Source: Paenibacillus pectinilyticus (lineage in GTDB: Bacteria > Bacillota > Bacilli > Paenibacillales > NBRC-103111). From it: DNA of 64,000 nucleotides. Position numbers and translations under genes: made by a program. This document shows, piece after piece, positions 1 to 9,800 of the stretch. How positions within the stretch are numbered: the first letter of the stretch is position 1; each line of letters starts with the position of its first letter. The notes beneath the pieces are model-generated. The model did no database searches and was not told where the DNA came from. It saw nothing but the letters and a program-made list of their open reading frames with translations. The DNA is taken from the NCBI RefSeq assembly GCF_001700435.1, contig NZ_LYPC01000009.1, positions 62,001-126,000 of the forward strand, written 5' to 3'.

Positions 1-26
1 GGAAAGTTAACACAGTAAAGAAGCGA

Positions 27-60
27 AGTCATTAGCCCGTGGGGTTGATGGCTTTTTTTG
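27..60 (+). terminator. Rho-independent terminator of an upstream gene
   Basis: A 12-bp stem (27-38 pairing with 42-53, with several G-U pairs) closes a GTG loop and runs straight into seven T residues. It most likely ends a + strand gene lying before the window. Confidence 0.75.
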
Positions 61-82
61 TGTCGGGGTAGTGCGGCTGGGT

Positions 83-549
83 TAGTCGGTAAACCCGACT
101 AATTCGTGTGAGTAAGAGGTAGAAAGCGTGGAGATAGTCGGTAAACCCGACTAACTTGAGTGAGCAAGAGGTAGAAAGTGTGAAGATAGTCGGTAAACCC
201 GGCTAATTCGTGTGAGCGAGAGGTAGAAAGTGTGGAGATAGTCGGAAAACCCGGCTAATTCGTGTGAGCGAGAGGTAGAAAGTGTGGAGGTAGCTGGAAA
301 ACCGGACTAACTTGAGTGAGCGAGAGTTAGAAAGTGTTAAGATAGTCGGAAAACCCGACTAACTCGAGTGAGCGAGAGTGGAAATTGTAGAAATAACTGG
401 AAATCCCGACTAACTTGAGTGAGCAAGAGGTAGAAAGCGTGGAGATAACTGGAAAACCCGACTAACTCGAGTGAGCGAGAGGTAGAAAGTGTGAAGATAT
501 CCGGAAAACCCGACTATCTCGAACGGCGAGAGCTAGAATATGCTAGCTT
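83..549. repeat. Nine-copy 52-bp tandem repeat with a hairpin in each unit
   Basis: Units begin near 83, 135, 187, 239, 291, 343, 394, 446 and 498, giving a period of 52 bp with one 51-bp unit. Each starts with an inverted repeat of the form TAGTCGG-spacer-CCGACTA, followed by a less conserved GTGAGCGAGAGGTAGAAAG-like stretch. Some copies keep pairing through G-U substitutions and others, such as the unit at 291, have bulges. No open frame runs through the array, which fills the space between the terminator at 27-60 and the YerB-like gene. Function is unknown. Confidence 0.9.
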
Positions 550-573
550 CTATTTTTCAACGCTCTAGCATAT
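531..573. promoter_or_regulatory. Two overlapping, mutually exclusive inverted repeats before the yerB-like gene
   Basis: AGCTAG (531-536) can pair with CTAGCT (543-548). Alternatively ATATGCTAG (538-546) can pair perfectly with CTAGCATAT (565-573). The two helices share bases, so only one can form at a time. They lie 47 bp before the start codon at 620. They could be an attenuator, an operator or chance; the sequence alone does not decide. Confidence 0.35.
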
Positions 574-619
574 ACATCTCATAGATCGATAGTCCAAGAG
601 AAAAAGAGGTGCAGCCCCA

Positions 620-1708
620 TTGAAAACATTGCCGCTGATCCCTAAAAGAATCCTTAGCTCATGGCTCGTACTTGGATGCTCTGTCCTAACCCTTGCTGGT
701 TGTAACGACGCAACCACTGCCATAGCAACGCCGAGCCCGCCCGCCGTCGCCGTGACGACGACGGTCACAGCCACACCGGCGCCTGCTGTGCAGCCTGCCA
801 CGACTTCCGTCGAAGCTCCGCAGCCGTTCAAATTCCCGCTAACCGGCCTGCCGGCCGATCACGAGGTGAAGACCCGCCCTTTCATGGTCATGGTCGAGAA
901 TGCCCCGCAAGCCCGGCCCCAAACCGGGCTAGATCAAGCAGACATCGTCTATGAAATCCTCGCGGAGGGCGAGATTACGAGATTCGTCTCCGTGTTCCAG
1001 AGCCAACCAGCGAAGACGATTGGCCCGGTGCGCAGCATTCGGCCTTATTTTGTCGAGATCGGCGACGCGCTGGATGCCATTATCGTGCATGCGGGCTGGA
1101 GCCAGGATGCGATGGACATGATGGCAGGCCGCAACCTGGCCCATCTCGATGAAGTGTATGGCGACGGCGCCTACTATTGGCGCTCCACCGATCGGAAGGC
1201 ACCGCACAATTTATATACCTCTGTGGATAAAATGAAAAAAGGTGCCGAGGCGCGCAAGTTCCGCACGGAGTGGAACGGACCTTTGCTCACTTTTGCCAAG
1301 GAAGGTCAAACCAAACTCACCGGCGCAGCCGTTCATTATGTCCAAATCCCATACCTCATGGGGTATTTCGCTTCGTATGATTATGATGCTGCTGCCGGCG
1401 TGTACAAGCGCTCAATGGAAGGCAAGCCGCATCTCGATAAGGAAACCGGGAAGCAACTGCAAACCAAGAACCTGCTCGTTCTCGAGAGCAAGCACCAGAT
1501 CATCGATAAAGAGGGGCGCCGCACGGTAGATGTATTTGGCCCTGACAAGGGAATGATCTTCCAAGAAGGCATGTCGCAAGCCATCACGTGGGAACGCAAA
1601 AACGGCATGCTTCGCGCCTATGCCAGCGATGGCAAAGAAGTGCCGCTCCTGCCAGGCAATACGTGGGTACAAATTGTGCCGGAGGGGACGAAGCTGAAGC
1701 TGGAGTAA
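620..1708 (+). CDS. yerB: DUF3048 (YerB-like) lipoprotein
   Basis: The 362-residue product starts with a lipoprotein signal (hydrophobic core, then L-A-G-C at residues 25-28), so it should be anchored outside the membrane. After a Thr/Pro/Ala-rich linker of about 50 residues comes the DUF3048 region, beginning near the PFMVMVENAPQARPQ stretch and reaching the C-terminus; its length fits the family. The TTG start is supported by GAGGTG eight bases upstream. In Bacillus subtilis yerB is next to yerC; here yerC is about 12 kb away, with dgkB and rlmD beyond it. The biochemical role of YerB is not established. Confidence 0.85.
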   Translation: MKTLPLIPKRILSSWLVLGCSVLTLAGCNDATTAIATPSPPAVAVTTTVTATPAPAVQPATTSVEAPQPFKFPLTGLPADHEVKTRPFMVMVENAPQARPQTGLDQADIVYEILAEGEITRFVSVFQSQPAKTIGPVRSIRPYFVEIGDALDAIIVHAGWSQDAMDMMAGRNLAHLDEVYGDGAYYWRSTDRKAPHNLYTSVDKMKKGAEARKFRTEWNGPLLTFAKEGQTKLTGAAVHYVQIPYLMGYFASYDYDAAAGVYKRSMEGKPHLDKETGKQLQTKNLLVLESKHQIIDKEGRRTVDVFGPDKGMIFQEGMSQAITWERKNGMLRAYASDGKEVPLLPGNTWVQIVPEGTKLKLE

Positions 1709-1789
1709 CATGTTTAACAATCCATTTACATCCCCTTAATCGTACGCAAACACTTAACTTCTATGATTACTAGTCATAGGAGGGATAAC

Positions 1790-3181
1790 ATGAAGGTATT
1801 TCACCGTAAGATTTCGATACCAGCTTATGTCATTTTCATTGTGCTGCTGCTCGGCATATTAGAAATAGGTTACGCGATGTGGGGTCAGCAAGATATGGCA
1901 CAAGGCACAGAGACAGTAAAAGCTGCAGAAGCCGAACCCCTCGTTAATGAGGTTAAAAAGGTCGTCTGGTGGCATTCCATGAGCGGCGAGAATGGCCGAA
2001 TCGTGGACAAGCTCGTCACGAACTTTAATGAGTCTCACAAGGATATTAAGGTGGAGGCTGTATTTCAAGGCTCCTACTTCGATAGTTTGACCAAGTTGAA
2101 AGCGTCGATGGGTACCAAATTGGGGCCTACCATGGTGCAGGTGTATGATATCGGAACGCGATACATGATCGATTCCAAGGCGATTACACCGATTCAGACT
2201 TTTGTAGATCGGGACAAGTATGATATATCCCAAATGGATGAAGCGATTATCAACTATTATCGGGTGGAGAATAAGCTCTACTCGATGCCTTTTAACACCT
2301 CGAACCCGATCTTGTATTACAACAAAGATCTGTTCAAATCTGCTGGATTAAACCCTGATAAACCGCCTGTTCTATATGCGGACATCACACAAGCGGCGAC
2401 AAAGTTAACCAAAGAGGGCGTTACAGGTGCCTACTTCGGTACGTACAGCTGGTACATGGAACAGTTTGTTGCGAATCAGGGTGCTGAGATGGTCAATCAA
2501 GGAAACGGCCGTGATGGCTTAGCGACGGCTTGGCAGTTGAATGGCGAAGAGGGCGTCAAGGCGCTTACGTGGTGGAAGGGACTCGTTGACAGCCAGGTGG
2601 CCATTCACTCAGCGGGGAAGAGCGATGGCTCCAAAAAAGCGTTCACCGAAGGGAAGGTCGCCATGATTTTCGACACAACGGCAGCGCTGCGCGATATTCT
2701 CAATTCCGTTGACGGCAAGTTCGAGGTCGGTACTGGATTCTTTCCCAAGTCATCCGAAGCAAGTAATGGCGGTGTCGTGGTGTCAGGAGCCAGCAATTGG
2801 ATCATGAACAGCAAATCGGATGCAGAGCAGCAGGCAGCATGGACATTCATGAAGTATTTGTCCGAACCTGAGCAGCAGGCGTTCTTTCACGTGAACACGG
2901 GCTATTTTCCCATCACACAGAAGGCCTATGAGCTGCCAATCGTACAAGAAAATATGAAGCAGTTCCCTCAGTTCAAGACGGCGATTGATCAGCATAACGC
3001 TGCCAAGCTGAACAAGGCGACTCAGGGCGGTGTCCTGGGGGTTTATCCAGAAGCGAGGAAGCTGACGGAGAATGCAATTGGACAGGCGCTGAGCGGGCAA
3101 TTATCACCTCAAGAAGCGCTCGATGCAGCAGCACTAGATATTAACGCCAAAATCGAAGCGTATAATCAGACTGTAGATTAA
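1790..3181 (+). CDS. Extracellular solute-binding protein, family 1 (UgpB-like)
   Basis: This is a periplasmic-type substrate-binding protein of 463 residues, resembling binding subunits of ABC importers for glycerol-3-phosphate or sugars. The mature part opens with the VVWWHSMSGENGR stretch typical of UgpB-like proteins. The N-terminus has a hydrophobic segment (about residues 9-28) but no lipobox cysteine, so anchoring may be by an uncleaved signal. The ATG at 1790 is chosen because TAGGAGGG precedes it; an in-frame ATG at 1763 has no such site. No permease genes are adjacent, so it is an orphan here. It shares a terminator with the convergent AraC regulator, a common pairing in Paenibacillus. 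The substrate is not predictable. Confidence 0.85.
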   Translation: MKVFHRKISIPAYVIFIVLLLGILEIGYAMWGQQDMAQGTETVKAAEAEPLVNEVKKVVWWHSMSGENGRIVDKLVTNFNESHKDIKVEAVFQGSYFDSLTKLKASMGTKLGPTMVQVYDIGTRYMIDSKAITPIQTFVDRDKYDISQMDEAIINYYRVENKLYSMPFNTSNPILYYNKDLFKSAGLNPDKPPVLYADITQAATKLTKEGVTGAYFGTYSWYMEQFVANQGAEMVNQGNGRDGLATAWQLNGEEGVKALTWWKGLVDSQVAIHSAGKSDGSKKAFTEGKVAMIFDTTAALRDILNSVDGKFEVGTGFFPKSSEASNGGVVVSGASNWIMNSKSDAEQQAAWTFMKYLSEPEQQAFFHVNTGYFPITQKAYELPIVQENMKQFPQFKTAIDQHNAAKLNKATQGGVLGVYPEARKLTENAIGQALSGQLSPQEALDAAALDINAKIEAYNQTVD

Positions 3182-3221
3182 AAAAACGCAAGCCGGGGAT
3201 AATGACCGGCTTGCGTTTTTT
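3181..3221. terminator. Bidirectional terminator between convergent genes
   Basis: A perfect stem (AAAACGCAAGCCGG and its complement) with an 8-base loop is flanked by A residues on the left and T residues on the right. It can serve both the binding-protein gene and the convergent AraC gene. Confidence 0.9.
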
Positions 3222-3226
3222 CTATC

Positions 3227-5341
3227 TCATTTATCCAGTAAATGGGTTCTGCGGTATTCACCGGGCGATGAGCCTGTACGGTTTTTGAACATCCGATTGA
3301 AGGAGGAGATGTTCCGGTAACCGACTTGAATGCCGATGTCTTGAATGTTCATGTCGGAATGGAGCAGTAATTCCTGGGCGTTGCCCACACGCCGATGATG
3401 CAGATGCTCCATGAAATTGGCGCCAGTCTTCTCTTTGATATACGTAGAGAGATAGGAAGTGCTTAGATTCAGTTGATCAGCGAGCACATCAAGGGAAAGA
3501 TCCTCAGCGTACTGCTCCTGAATAATACTGAGCACATGTTCAATAATGGGATCATTCGTCTCTTTCTTCTCACGGATGAGCTGGGTGACGATTCGGAAAT
3601 AAGATGCAAAGGATTGCTTATATTCGTCCAGCGTACAGCATTCATCTAATTGAAGCAGGATTGATCTCAGCTGCCGGATATCATCGGAATGAACCTTGTA
3701 GTGTTCAAGCACCATTTTGGCCTTATCCGTTACGGCAAGCACCATAATCTTAAACATAGCCACTGAAGCTTCGTTCTGCTCAAGCTCCTCCAGCCAAGGC
3801 ATGAAGAGATCTAATATATCTTGCTCTTTACCAGATTTCAGCGCTGTGGTCAGATCCTGCTCTTGTGTCAGTGTAAGGAAGTAGGTAGAGCTATCGGACC
3901 TATACTCAACGACAATTTGCGTTTCATCCAGTAAACGGGCATGTGTAGCAATTTCATTGACTTGTCGGTAGGCATGACCGAATTGTATGGCACTCTCGAA
4001 TGCCGAACTGATAGCAGCCGTTACAAGAACGTATCGGCGATCAGTGTCCAGCACGAGCTTTAACGCCTCCAGCAATAGGAGGATACGATCTCGCTCGTTG
4101 CCAGGGAAGACAGTGAGAAACTGATGCTGCTCGATCTGAAACGTATGCGAATCAGGAAATTGCTCATCGGTCATTCGCTTGAGATGCTCACCAATCGTTT
4201 GCGATAGGTGTTCCCTGCTCAAGGGGATCTGGGTGAAAGCGGGTGAGCGGAAACGAAGCTCGTACAGCACGATGGTGAAAGTCCCCTCGGTACCTTGAAT
4301 AGGCTCCCATTCACCAGGTTCGTTCGGAATATTTTTCAGCTTATTGATGAAATGATAGTTAGTTAACTCCGATTGTTGATCCTGCAGCTCCTGCGCAATC
4401 TCATCTTTCTCTTGGAGCAGCTGTCGGACGGGTCTATTAAGGCGTCTACTGAAAAATAGCGAGACGATAAAGGCTACAATGATCGAAGCGATTAGCAGTA
4501 TGATCATGAGATTGTCCAAACGAAGGATTTTGGACGAGAAGTCCGGGCTTGTCATTTTCATAACGAAACGCAAGCCGTCTTCGTTTTGATATTCAATATC
4601 AATCGACTCTGAGAGTGGATGCGAATCCTTTTTGGTCTCATAAATGATGGCTTGGTTCGGTCCTGCGATCGTTAAGTCCAGATACGGATAGTCCTTGAGA
4701 ATCGCGTCTCTCAAGCGGTTGCCGTCGATCATCGCGATCAGCATATCATCAGCTAATGCAGGCTTAATGGAATAAGGAATTAACATTCTACCTGTTGACT
4801 CACCAGCTGGAGAGGCGCTCCCAAATAAAGCGGCTGGATGCAGCACATAGTTGTCGCTGCGCTCAAACTGCGTTTGCCAGTAAGTCGGCGGATAAGCTTT
4901 GCTGTCATAGATGCTGCTGAATAAATCATCCGTTGTGCCAGGACCCAGCTTGCTCAGCGTTAGATTCGTAGAACGAAACATCAGAATCAAATTATCGAGA
5001 TACAGCTCCGAATCGCTTGCGATACTTTGGATGGACAGCACGATCGGACGGGTATTCAGCGATTCTGGATCTTTCTTGATGACCACTTGATTGTTAAGTG
5101 TAATCACATTCTTATCCGTAAATTGCTTATACAAAGCTTCTCGAACTTTATCAAATTGAAATTGGTACCGCTCAGCCACCTTCTGCAAGGTGAGACGATT
5201 CTGTGCAATCATCTCGCTGCGGAGGTGGCTTTTGACGAGCCAAAAGATCAAGAGATTGAACGAGCAGAAGATGAGAATCAAGATCATAAAACTGGCTAGG
5301 ATGTTCCTAAACAGGGATCTCTGTAGGGTGAAAAGTTTCAT
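3227..5341 (-). CDS. Membrane-anchored AraC-family transcriptional regulator
   Basis: The protein has about 704 residues: a short cytoplasmic start, a membrane segment (about 10-32), an extracytoplasmic sensing region of about 250 residues, a second membrane segment (about 290-312, LMIILLIASIIVAFIVSLFF), a long cytoplasmic linker and a C-terminal AraC pair of helix-turn-helix motifs ending in the MFKNRTGSSPGEYRR-type signature. This layout is common in Paenibacillus regulators of sugar uptake, so a signal connected with the convergent solute-binding protein is plausible. The start at 5341 is preferred because GAGGGAG lies upstream; an in-frame start at 5455 would add 38 residues unlike the family. 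Confidence 0.85.
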   Translation of the reverse strand: MKLFTLQRSLFRNILASFMILILIFCSFNLLIFWLVKSHLRSEMIAQNRLTLQKVAERYQFQFDKVREALYKQFTDKNVITLNNQVVIKKDPESLNTRPIVLSIQSIASDSELYLDNLILMFRSTNLTLSKLGPGTTDDLFSSIYDSKAYPPTYWQTQFERSDNYVLHPAALFGSASPAGESTGRMLIPYSIKPALADDMLIAMIDGNRLRDAILKDYPYLDLTIAGPNQAIIYETKKDSHPLSESIDIEYQNEDGLRFVMKMTSPDFSSKILRLDNLMIILLIASIIVAFIVSLFFSRRLNRPVRQLLQEKDEIAQELQDQQSELTNYHFINKLKNIPNEPGEWEPIQGTEGTFTIVLYELRFRSPAFTQIPLSREHLSQTIGEHLKRMTDEQFPDSHTFQIEQHQFLTVFPGNERDRILLLLEALKLVLDTDRRYVLVTAAISSAFESAIQFGHAYRQVNEIATHARLLDETQIVVEYRSDSSTYFLTLTQEQDLTTALKSGKEQDILDLFMPWLEELEQNEASVAMFKIMVLAVTDKAKMVLEHYKVHSDDIRQLRSILLQLDECCTLDEYKQSFASYFRIVTQLIREKKETNDPIIEHVLSIIQEQYAEDLSLDVLADQLNLSTSYLSTYIKEKTGANFMEHLHHRRVGNAQELLLHSDMNIQDIGIQVGYRNISSFNRMFKNRTGSSPGEYRRTHLLDK

Positions 5342-5648
5342 AAGTCGCAGGCTCCCTCTGATTGCTACGCTGTTTTGCTTCCGGCGAGTTATACACATTA
5401 ATTGTAGTTGAAAATGGGTGTGAAGGGTATGGGCTTTTTTTTGGAAGCTGCGCACTTTTACTTGTTTCCCGCTTTATAAAAGCTTTAAAGAAGAATCGTA
5501 AGAATCGAATAAGAACGAAAATCATGTGTATAGGCAAGATTCCGGAGGCTGGATATGATGGGCAAGTGGCAATAAGGCTTAAGGAAAGGAGCAGGTAATT
5601 AAGATTCATCATGAGCATGTACAAATGAATAATGAGGGGATTACGTAT

Positions 5649-6818
5649 GTGTTAAACATCAAAAGAAGCTTCATCGTATTGGCTTTAACCGTTATTGTAT
5701 CCCTGTTCGCAGCTAGTTCAGCAGGGGCTCATTTCTCTTCGAGTGGTTATTCCGATATCCAAGTAGGATCAACGACAATGACCTACCATCTATCCTTATT
5801 GGAACATGATCTTCTTCAAATCTTCCCAGACAAAGCCGATGGGGGCGACAAGATCAGTGATAAACAACTAGCAGGCTCCTTAGCTGCAATTGGAAAGTTG
5901 GTCGATGATGGCATTATCGTAACCGGGGATGGCAAGGTAGGGACAGGTGTCATTGTCGGCGCCAAACATGAGAAGCGAGCCAGTATGGATATGATAGGGA
6001 TCGATATTCGTTATACATTCGCGTCCCCCGTGAAACGTTATCTGATCCAGTACAATTTCTTCTGGTACAGCGGGGTTGATCCGAATCACAGCAATTATGC
6101 CACGATTCAGGTCGGAGGACAGACCATTGAGCAGGTGCTGGGCAGTCAGAACTATATTGTACAAATTCAAGGGCCAGGAGCGGCTGCCGGGAATCCAGAC
6201 AATGCGGTAAAACCAATACAACCAGCCGCTATGCCAGCGGGCGATCCGTCTTCCAATCCTGCTGTTTCTTGGCAAAACACGCTGCAGACCTACATTCTCA
6301 TGGGCATGAAGCACATCTGGTCAGGTCTGGATCACATGTTGTTTCTCTTCGGACTGCTGCTTGCAGCTGAACAACGCGTGTGGAAAATAGTTAAATTGAT
6401 TACGGCATTCACAGTAGGGCATTGCATAACCCTTGTGTTGTCTTCCCTAGAGATTGCTTATCTCTCACCTAAAATCGTAGAACCCTTAATTGCGCTTAGC
6501 ATTCTCTATATTGCCGTTGAAAACATATGGAAGAGAAAAGAGAGTGCGCGGGTCGTCGTTACGATGCTGTTTGGACTCGTGCACGGCTTCGGATTTGCCG
6601 AGGTACTGCGAGGGACACTGTCTGGACATATGGCGCTGCCCTTATTCTCTTTCAATTTAGGCGTGGAAATCGGACAGCTTGTCGTAGTGGGCATCCTGAT
6701 TCCTCTACTCTTATTGATCCGTCGCATACCGCTCAAGATCAATTGGAACTTATATGCCTCAGGCATCGTTGGCGTATTCGGGCTGTATTGGTTGGTAGAG
6801 CGTATTCTTACGCAATAG
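5649..6818 (+). CDS. HupE/UreJ-2-like membrane protein with large exported N-terminal domain
   Basis: A signal peptide ending near ASSAGA is followed by about 180 exported residues and then a C-terminal membrane domain with six or seven helices. The membrane part opens with the HupE/UreJ-2 hallmark MKHIWSGLDHMLFLFG, whose His and Asp may bind a metal; HGFGFAE follows later. Related HupE and UreJ proteins are linked to nickel handling, but the two-domain form seen here has no known role. The GTG at 5649 is chosen because GAGGGG precedes it; an in-frame ATG at 5625 lacks a ribosome site. No hydrogenase or urease gene is nearby. Confidence 0.75.
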   Translation: MLNIKRSFIVLALTVIVSLFAASSAGAHFSSSGYSDIQVGSTTMTYHLSLLEHDLLQIFPDKADGGDKISDKQLAGSLAAIGKLVDDGIIVTGDGKVGTGVIVGAKHEKRASMDMIGIDIRYTFASPVKRYLIQYNFFWYSGVDPNHSNYATIQVGGQTIEQVLGSQNYIVQIQGPGAAAGNPDNAVKPIQPAAMPAGDPSSNPAVSWQNTLQTYILMGMKHIWSGLDHMLFLFGLLLAAEQRVWKIVKLITAFTVGHCITLVLSSLEIAYLSPKIVEPLIALSILYIAVENIWKRKESARVVVTMLFGLVHGFGFAEVLRGTLSGHMALPLFSFNLGVEIGQLVVVGILIPLLLLIRRIPLKINWNLYASGIVGVFGLYWLVERILTQ

Positions 6819-6862
6819 AGCTTTAGATAGATGGCACCATTTTATACAGAGAGGGCGTTACC

Positions 6863-9800
6863 ATGTTGGTTAAAAAGAGTTTAAAACGATTGATTTCAGG
6901 GGTCACCGTAGCTGGAATGATGTTCAGCATGCTGGCACCTATGGCGAATGCTGTTGGTAATGACTTACAAGTTAGCGCTGTAGACTATTCGAAGGTACCG
7001 AAGTTGTTGATTACGGAACTTGTACCGGATACCGCGAATATAGCTGGTTCGGATGCTTATGAGTTCATAGAAGTGTATAACAATACGAATAAGGCGATTG
7101 AATTTAACGACTATAATTTGGTTTATCGTGCTTCGGGCGCGGATACCGTATGGCCGGCAATTCATAATAAAATTCCCTATGCCACGATGAAAATCCCCGC
7201 GCAATCCGCCATCACCTTATGGGTAACGAATAAGGAAAATGGAAGCTTGACGGAGACTGATTTCAATACGAATTTCCATACGAATCTGCAGGAATATTTG
7301 AATCTTTTCCGTGTGGATGGCGGTGGGGGCATGCACAATAGCGCTCCGAGAGATCTTGTCATTCAAGAGAAGTCCGGCAGTGATATCTCTATTGCAAGCT
7401 ACCAGAACGATGATCAAACGAAGCCGGACAAGGGTATTTTCTACCGCTATCCGTCAGACGGTTCGAAGAATATGGTCATGTACGCTTCAGGGGCGGATCC
7501 AGTGCCAGCAGCAGCAACACCAGGCACCATCGATCCGACACAGGTTCCACCTGTACCGCTGAACTTTTCGGAGCCTCCGGTGATCAACCATACGCCAGTG
7601 ACGGAGGCCGTTTACAATAGCGATCTTACACTGAAAGCGCAAATTTCGAATATAGAGCAAGACGAAACAGTATCCGCAGCGGTGTACTATCAAATGGGGG
7701 CAGAGACCACCTACAATTCGGTCCCTATGACTGTGACAGGCAGTAACCAGTATCAAGCTACGATTTCGAAAGACATCATGTCCCAGAGCCAGTTGAATTA
7801 CTATGTTCAGGCAGATGATGGCTATAATACCGTGAGATCTAACGTGTACCATGTTGATATTAAACGTGTTGATATTGACTATACGAAGGTGCCGTCTCTT
7901 CTAGTAACGGAAGTCGTGCCAGACTCTACGAATGTGGGAACGGCAGATGGTTATGAGTTTATTGAGGTGTACAACAATTCGGATCAGCCTGTTAATTTCA
8001 AAGACTACCAACTGATCTATCGCTATACGGACACTGGACCTGACGCGGATGTCATTTGGCCGGCTGATAAAGAAGACATGGTCATCCCCTCCAAGGGTTC
8101 ACTTGTTTTCTGGGTCATTAACGCTCAGAACGCGAGTTCAACTGTGGCCGACTTCAATGCCAACTACAATGTTAATCTAGTGGAAGGCACGAATTTGGTG
8201 CGCATTCACAATGATGGCATGGCCAATAACGCCAACAGGGGCATTCTAGTCGCTACAAACACAGGCGTCGAAGTATCGTCGGCCTATTACATCGCTGGAG
8301 ACGCGAAGGCGAATAAGGGAATCTTATATAAGTACCCGCAAGACGGCAGCACAACCATGATGAAATACAGCGCGGGGCTAACAGCGGCAACGCCGGGAAC
8401 CGTGGATGCGGTTCAAGTCCCTACGAAGACGATCGTCGTGAAACCAGATACGATCAAGCCTGTTATGACGGATTTGACCAAAGAAACGGTCATGGATCAA
8501 TCGAAGGATCTCGAAATGATCGGCGATGCCGAGGATGAAACAGCTGTCAAAACAGTGGCTCTCTACTATAAAACAGAAAAACAGTCGACGTTTAACCGAA
8601 AGTATTTGAAAGAGAGCTTCGCAGATACGTTGTATCATTACACCGTTTTCTCACCAGAACTCATCGGTAATGCTTACCTTGATTACTATTTTGTTGCTTC
8701 AGATGGTCAAAATGAAACCACAACCGCAACCAAGCGGATTGCGATAAATGGAGGCTCCGATCATTCGCCGCTTCGTCTGAATTTCAAGGACGGTGACATC
8801 ATTGCCGGAACCAAAGTGATTAAAGGAACAGGCGAGGGACTTAGCGCGGATGACCAGAAGCTCGCGATCGATGGAAACGAGTTAACAGCTTCTACGTTCC
8901 ATGCGGTTGAGCATGATGCTTACTTCGCTTTTGAAGTCACAGGCGTGAATTACTATTTCAAAAATGCCGTCACCCAAGGACAAGATATTCTCTATACGTT
9001 CCAAGATACGGTTAATAGCTACACAACGTTATCGACTTCGATTCAAGCGGACCGTTTGAAAGAAGGAAGCAATGTGTTCTCGATCCGAGCAGGATCGAAG
9101 GCATCACCTTTCGATGATCGACCGGCGGAGAATAAAGATGATTTCGAAGTGAAAAACATCCGCCTTGTGTTTGATGATGGCACGGTTATTTATGATCCCA
9201 AATATAACGATCCGGCCAAAGTCATTAAAATGGGGGATTCTACAGGGAAATTCCCGGTTGTGGACTTCAATTTCACCATTCCAGCAGGACTGTTGGCTTC
9301 CAAGGCTTATCTTTGGAACACGCCAACGATGGCGGATGGACACCATCAGATCGCTGTGAGCAATACGACTGCTGGTACAGTAACTGCGGATGTCATCGTG
9401 GACAACACGGCGCCAACTATTCAACCTACAATTGAAGATGGCCAAATGTATCGTGGTCCTTTCACGCTGGACGCAGTCGTAGCGGATGCGCTGGCTGGTG
9501 TGGAGAAGGTAGAAGCGACACTCGACGAGCAAGCGATCACGTTACCACTCGCAACTTCATCTGCGCTGCTTCAAGGTGGTAAGCATGTATTCAACCTGAA
9601 AGCGACGGATAAAGTCGGAAACGTATCAACGATGGCGATTAACTTCGAAGTACCGAATGAAATCCCGAATACGCCTGAGCAAGTGTCACCTGGGCAAGGG
9701 GCTGCTGACGTAGATCGCAATGCTCCTTTAACTGTTAAAGTCTCCGATCCGATGAATGACGATATGAATGTATCCTTCTACGGCGGATTCAAATACGACG

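Noticed and set aside
83-549. Tandem repeats as a CRISPR array
   Set aside because: The repeats are contiguous and the whole 52-base unit is related between copies, so there are no unique spacers; no cas genes are seen.
1242-1529. Extra frames inside the yerB-like gene
   Set aside because: They lack ribosome sites and overlap the conserved DUF3048 region in another frame.
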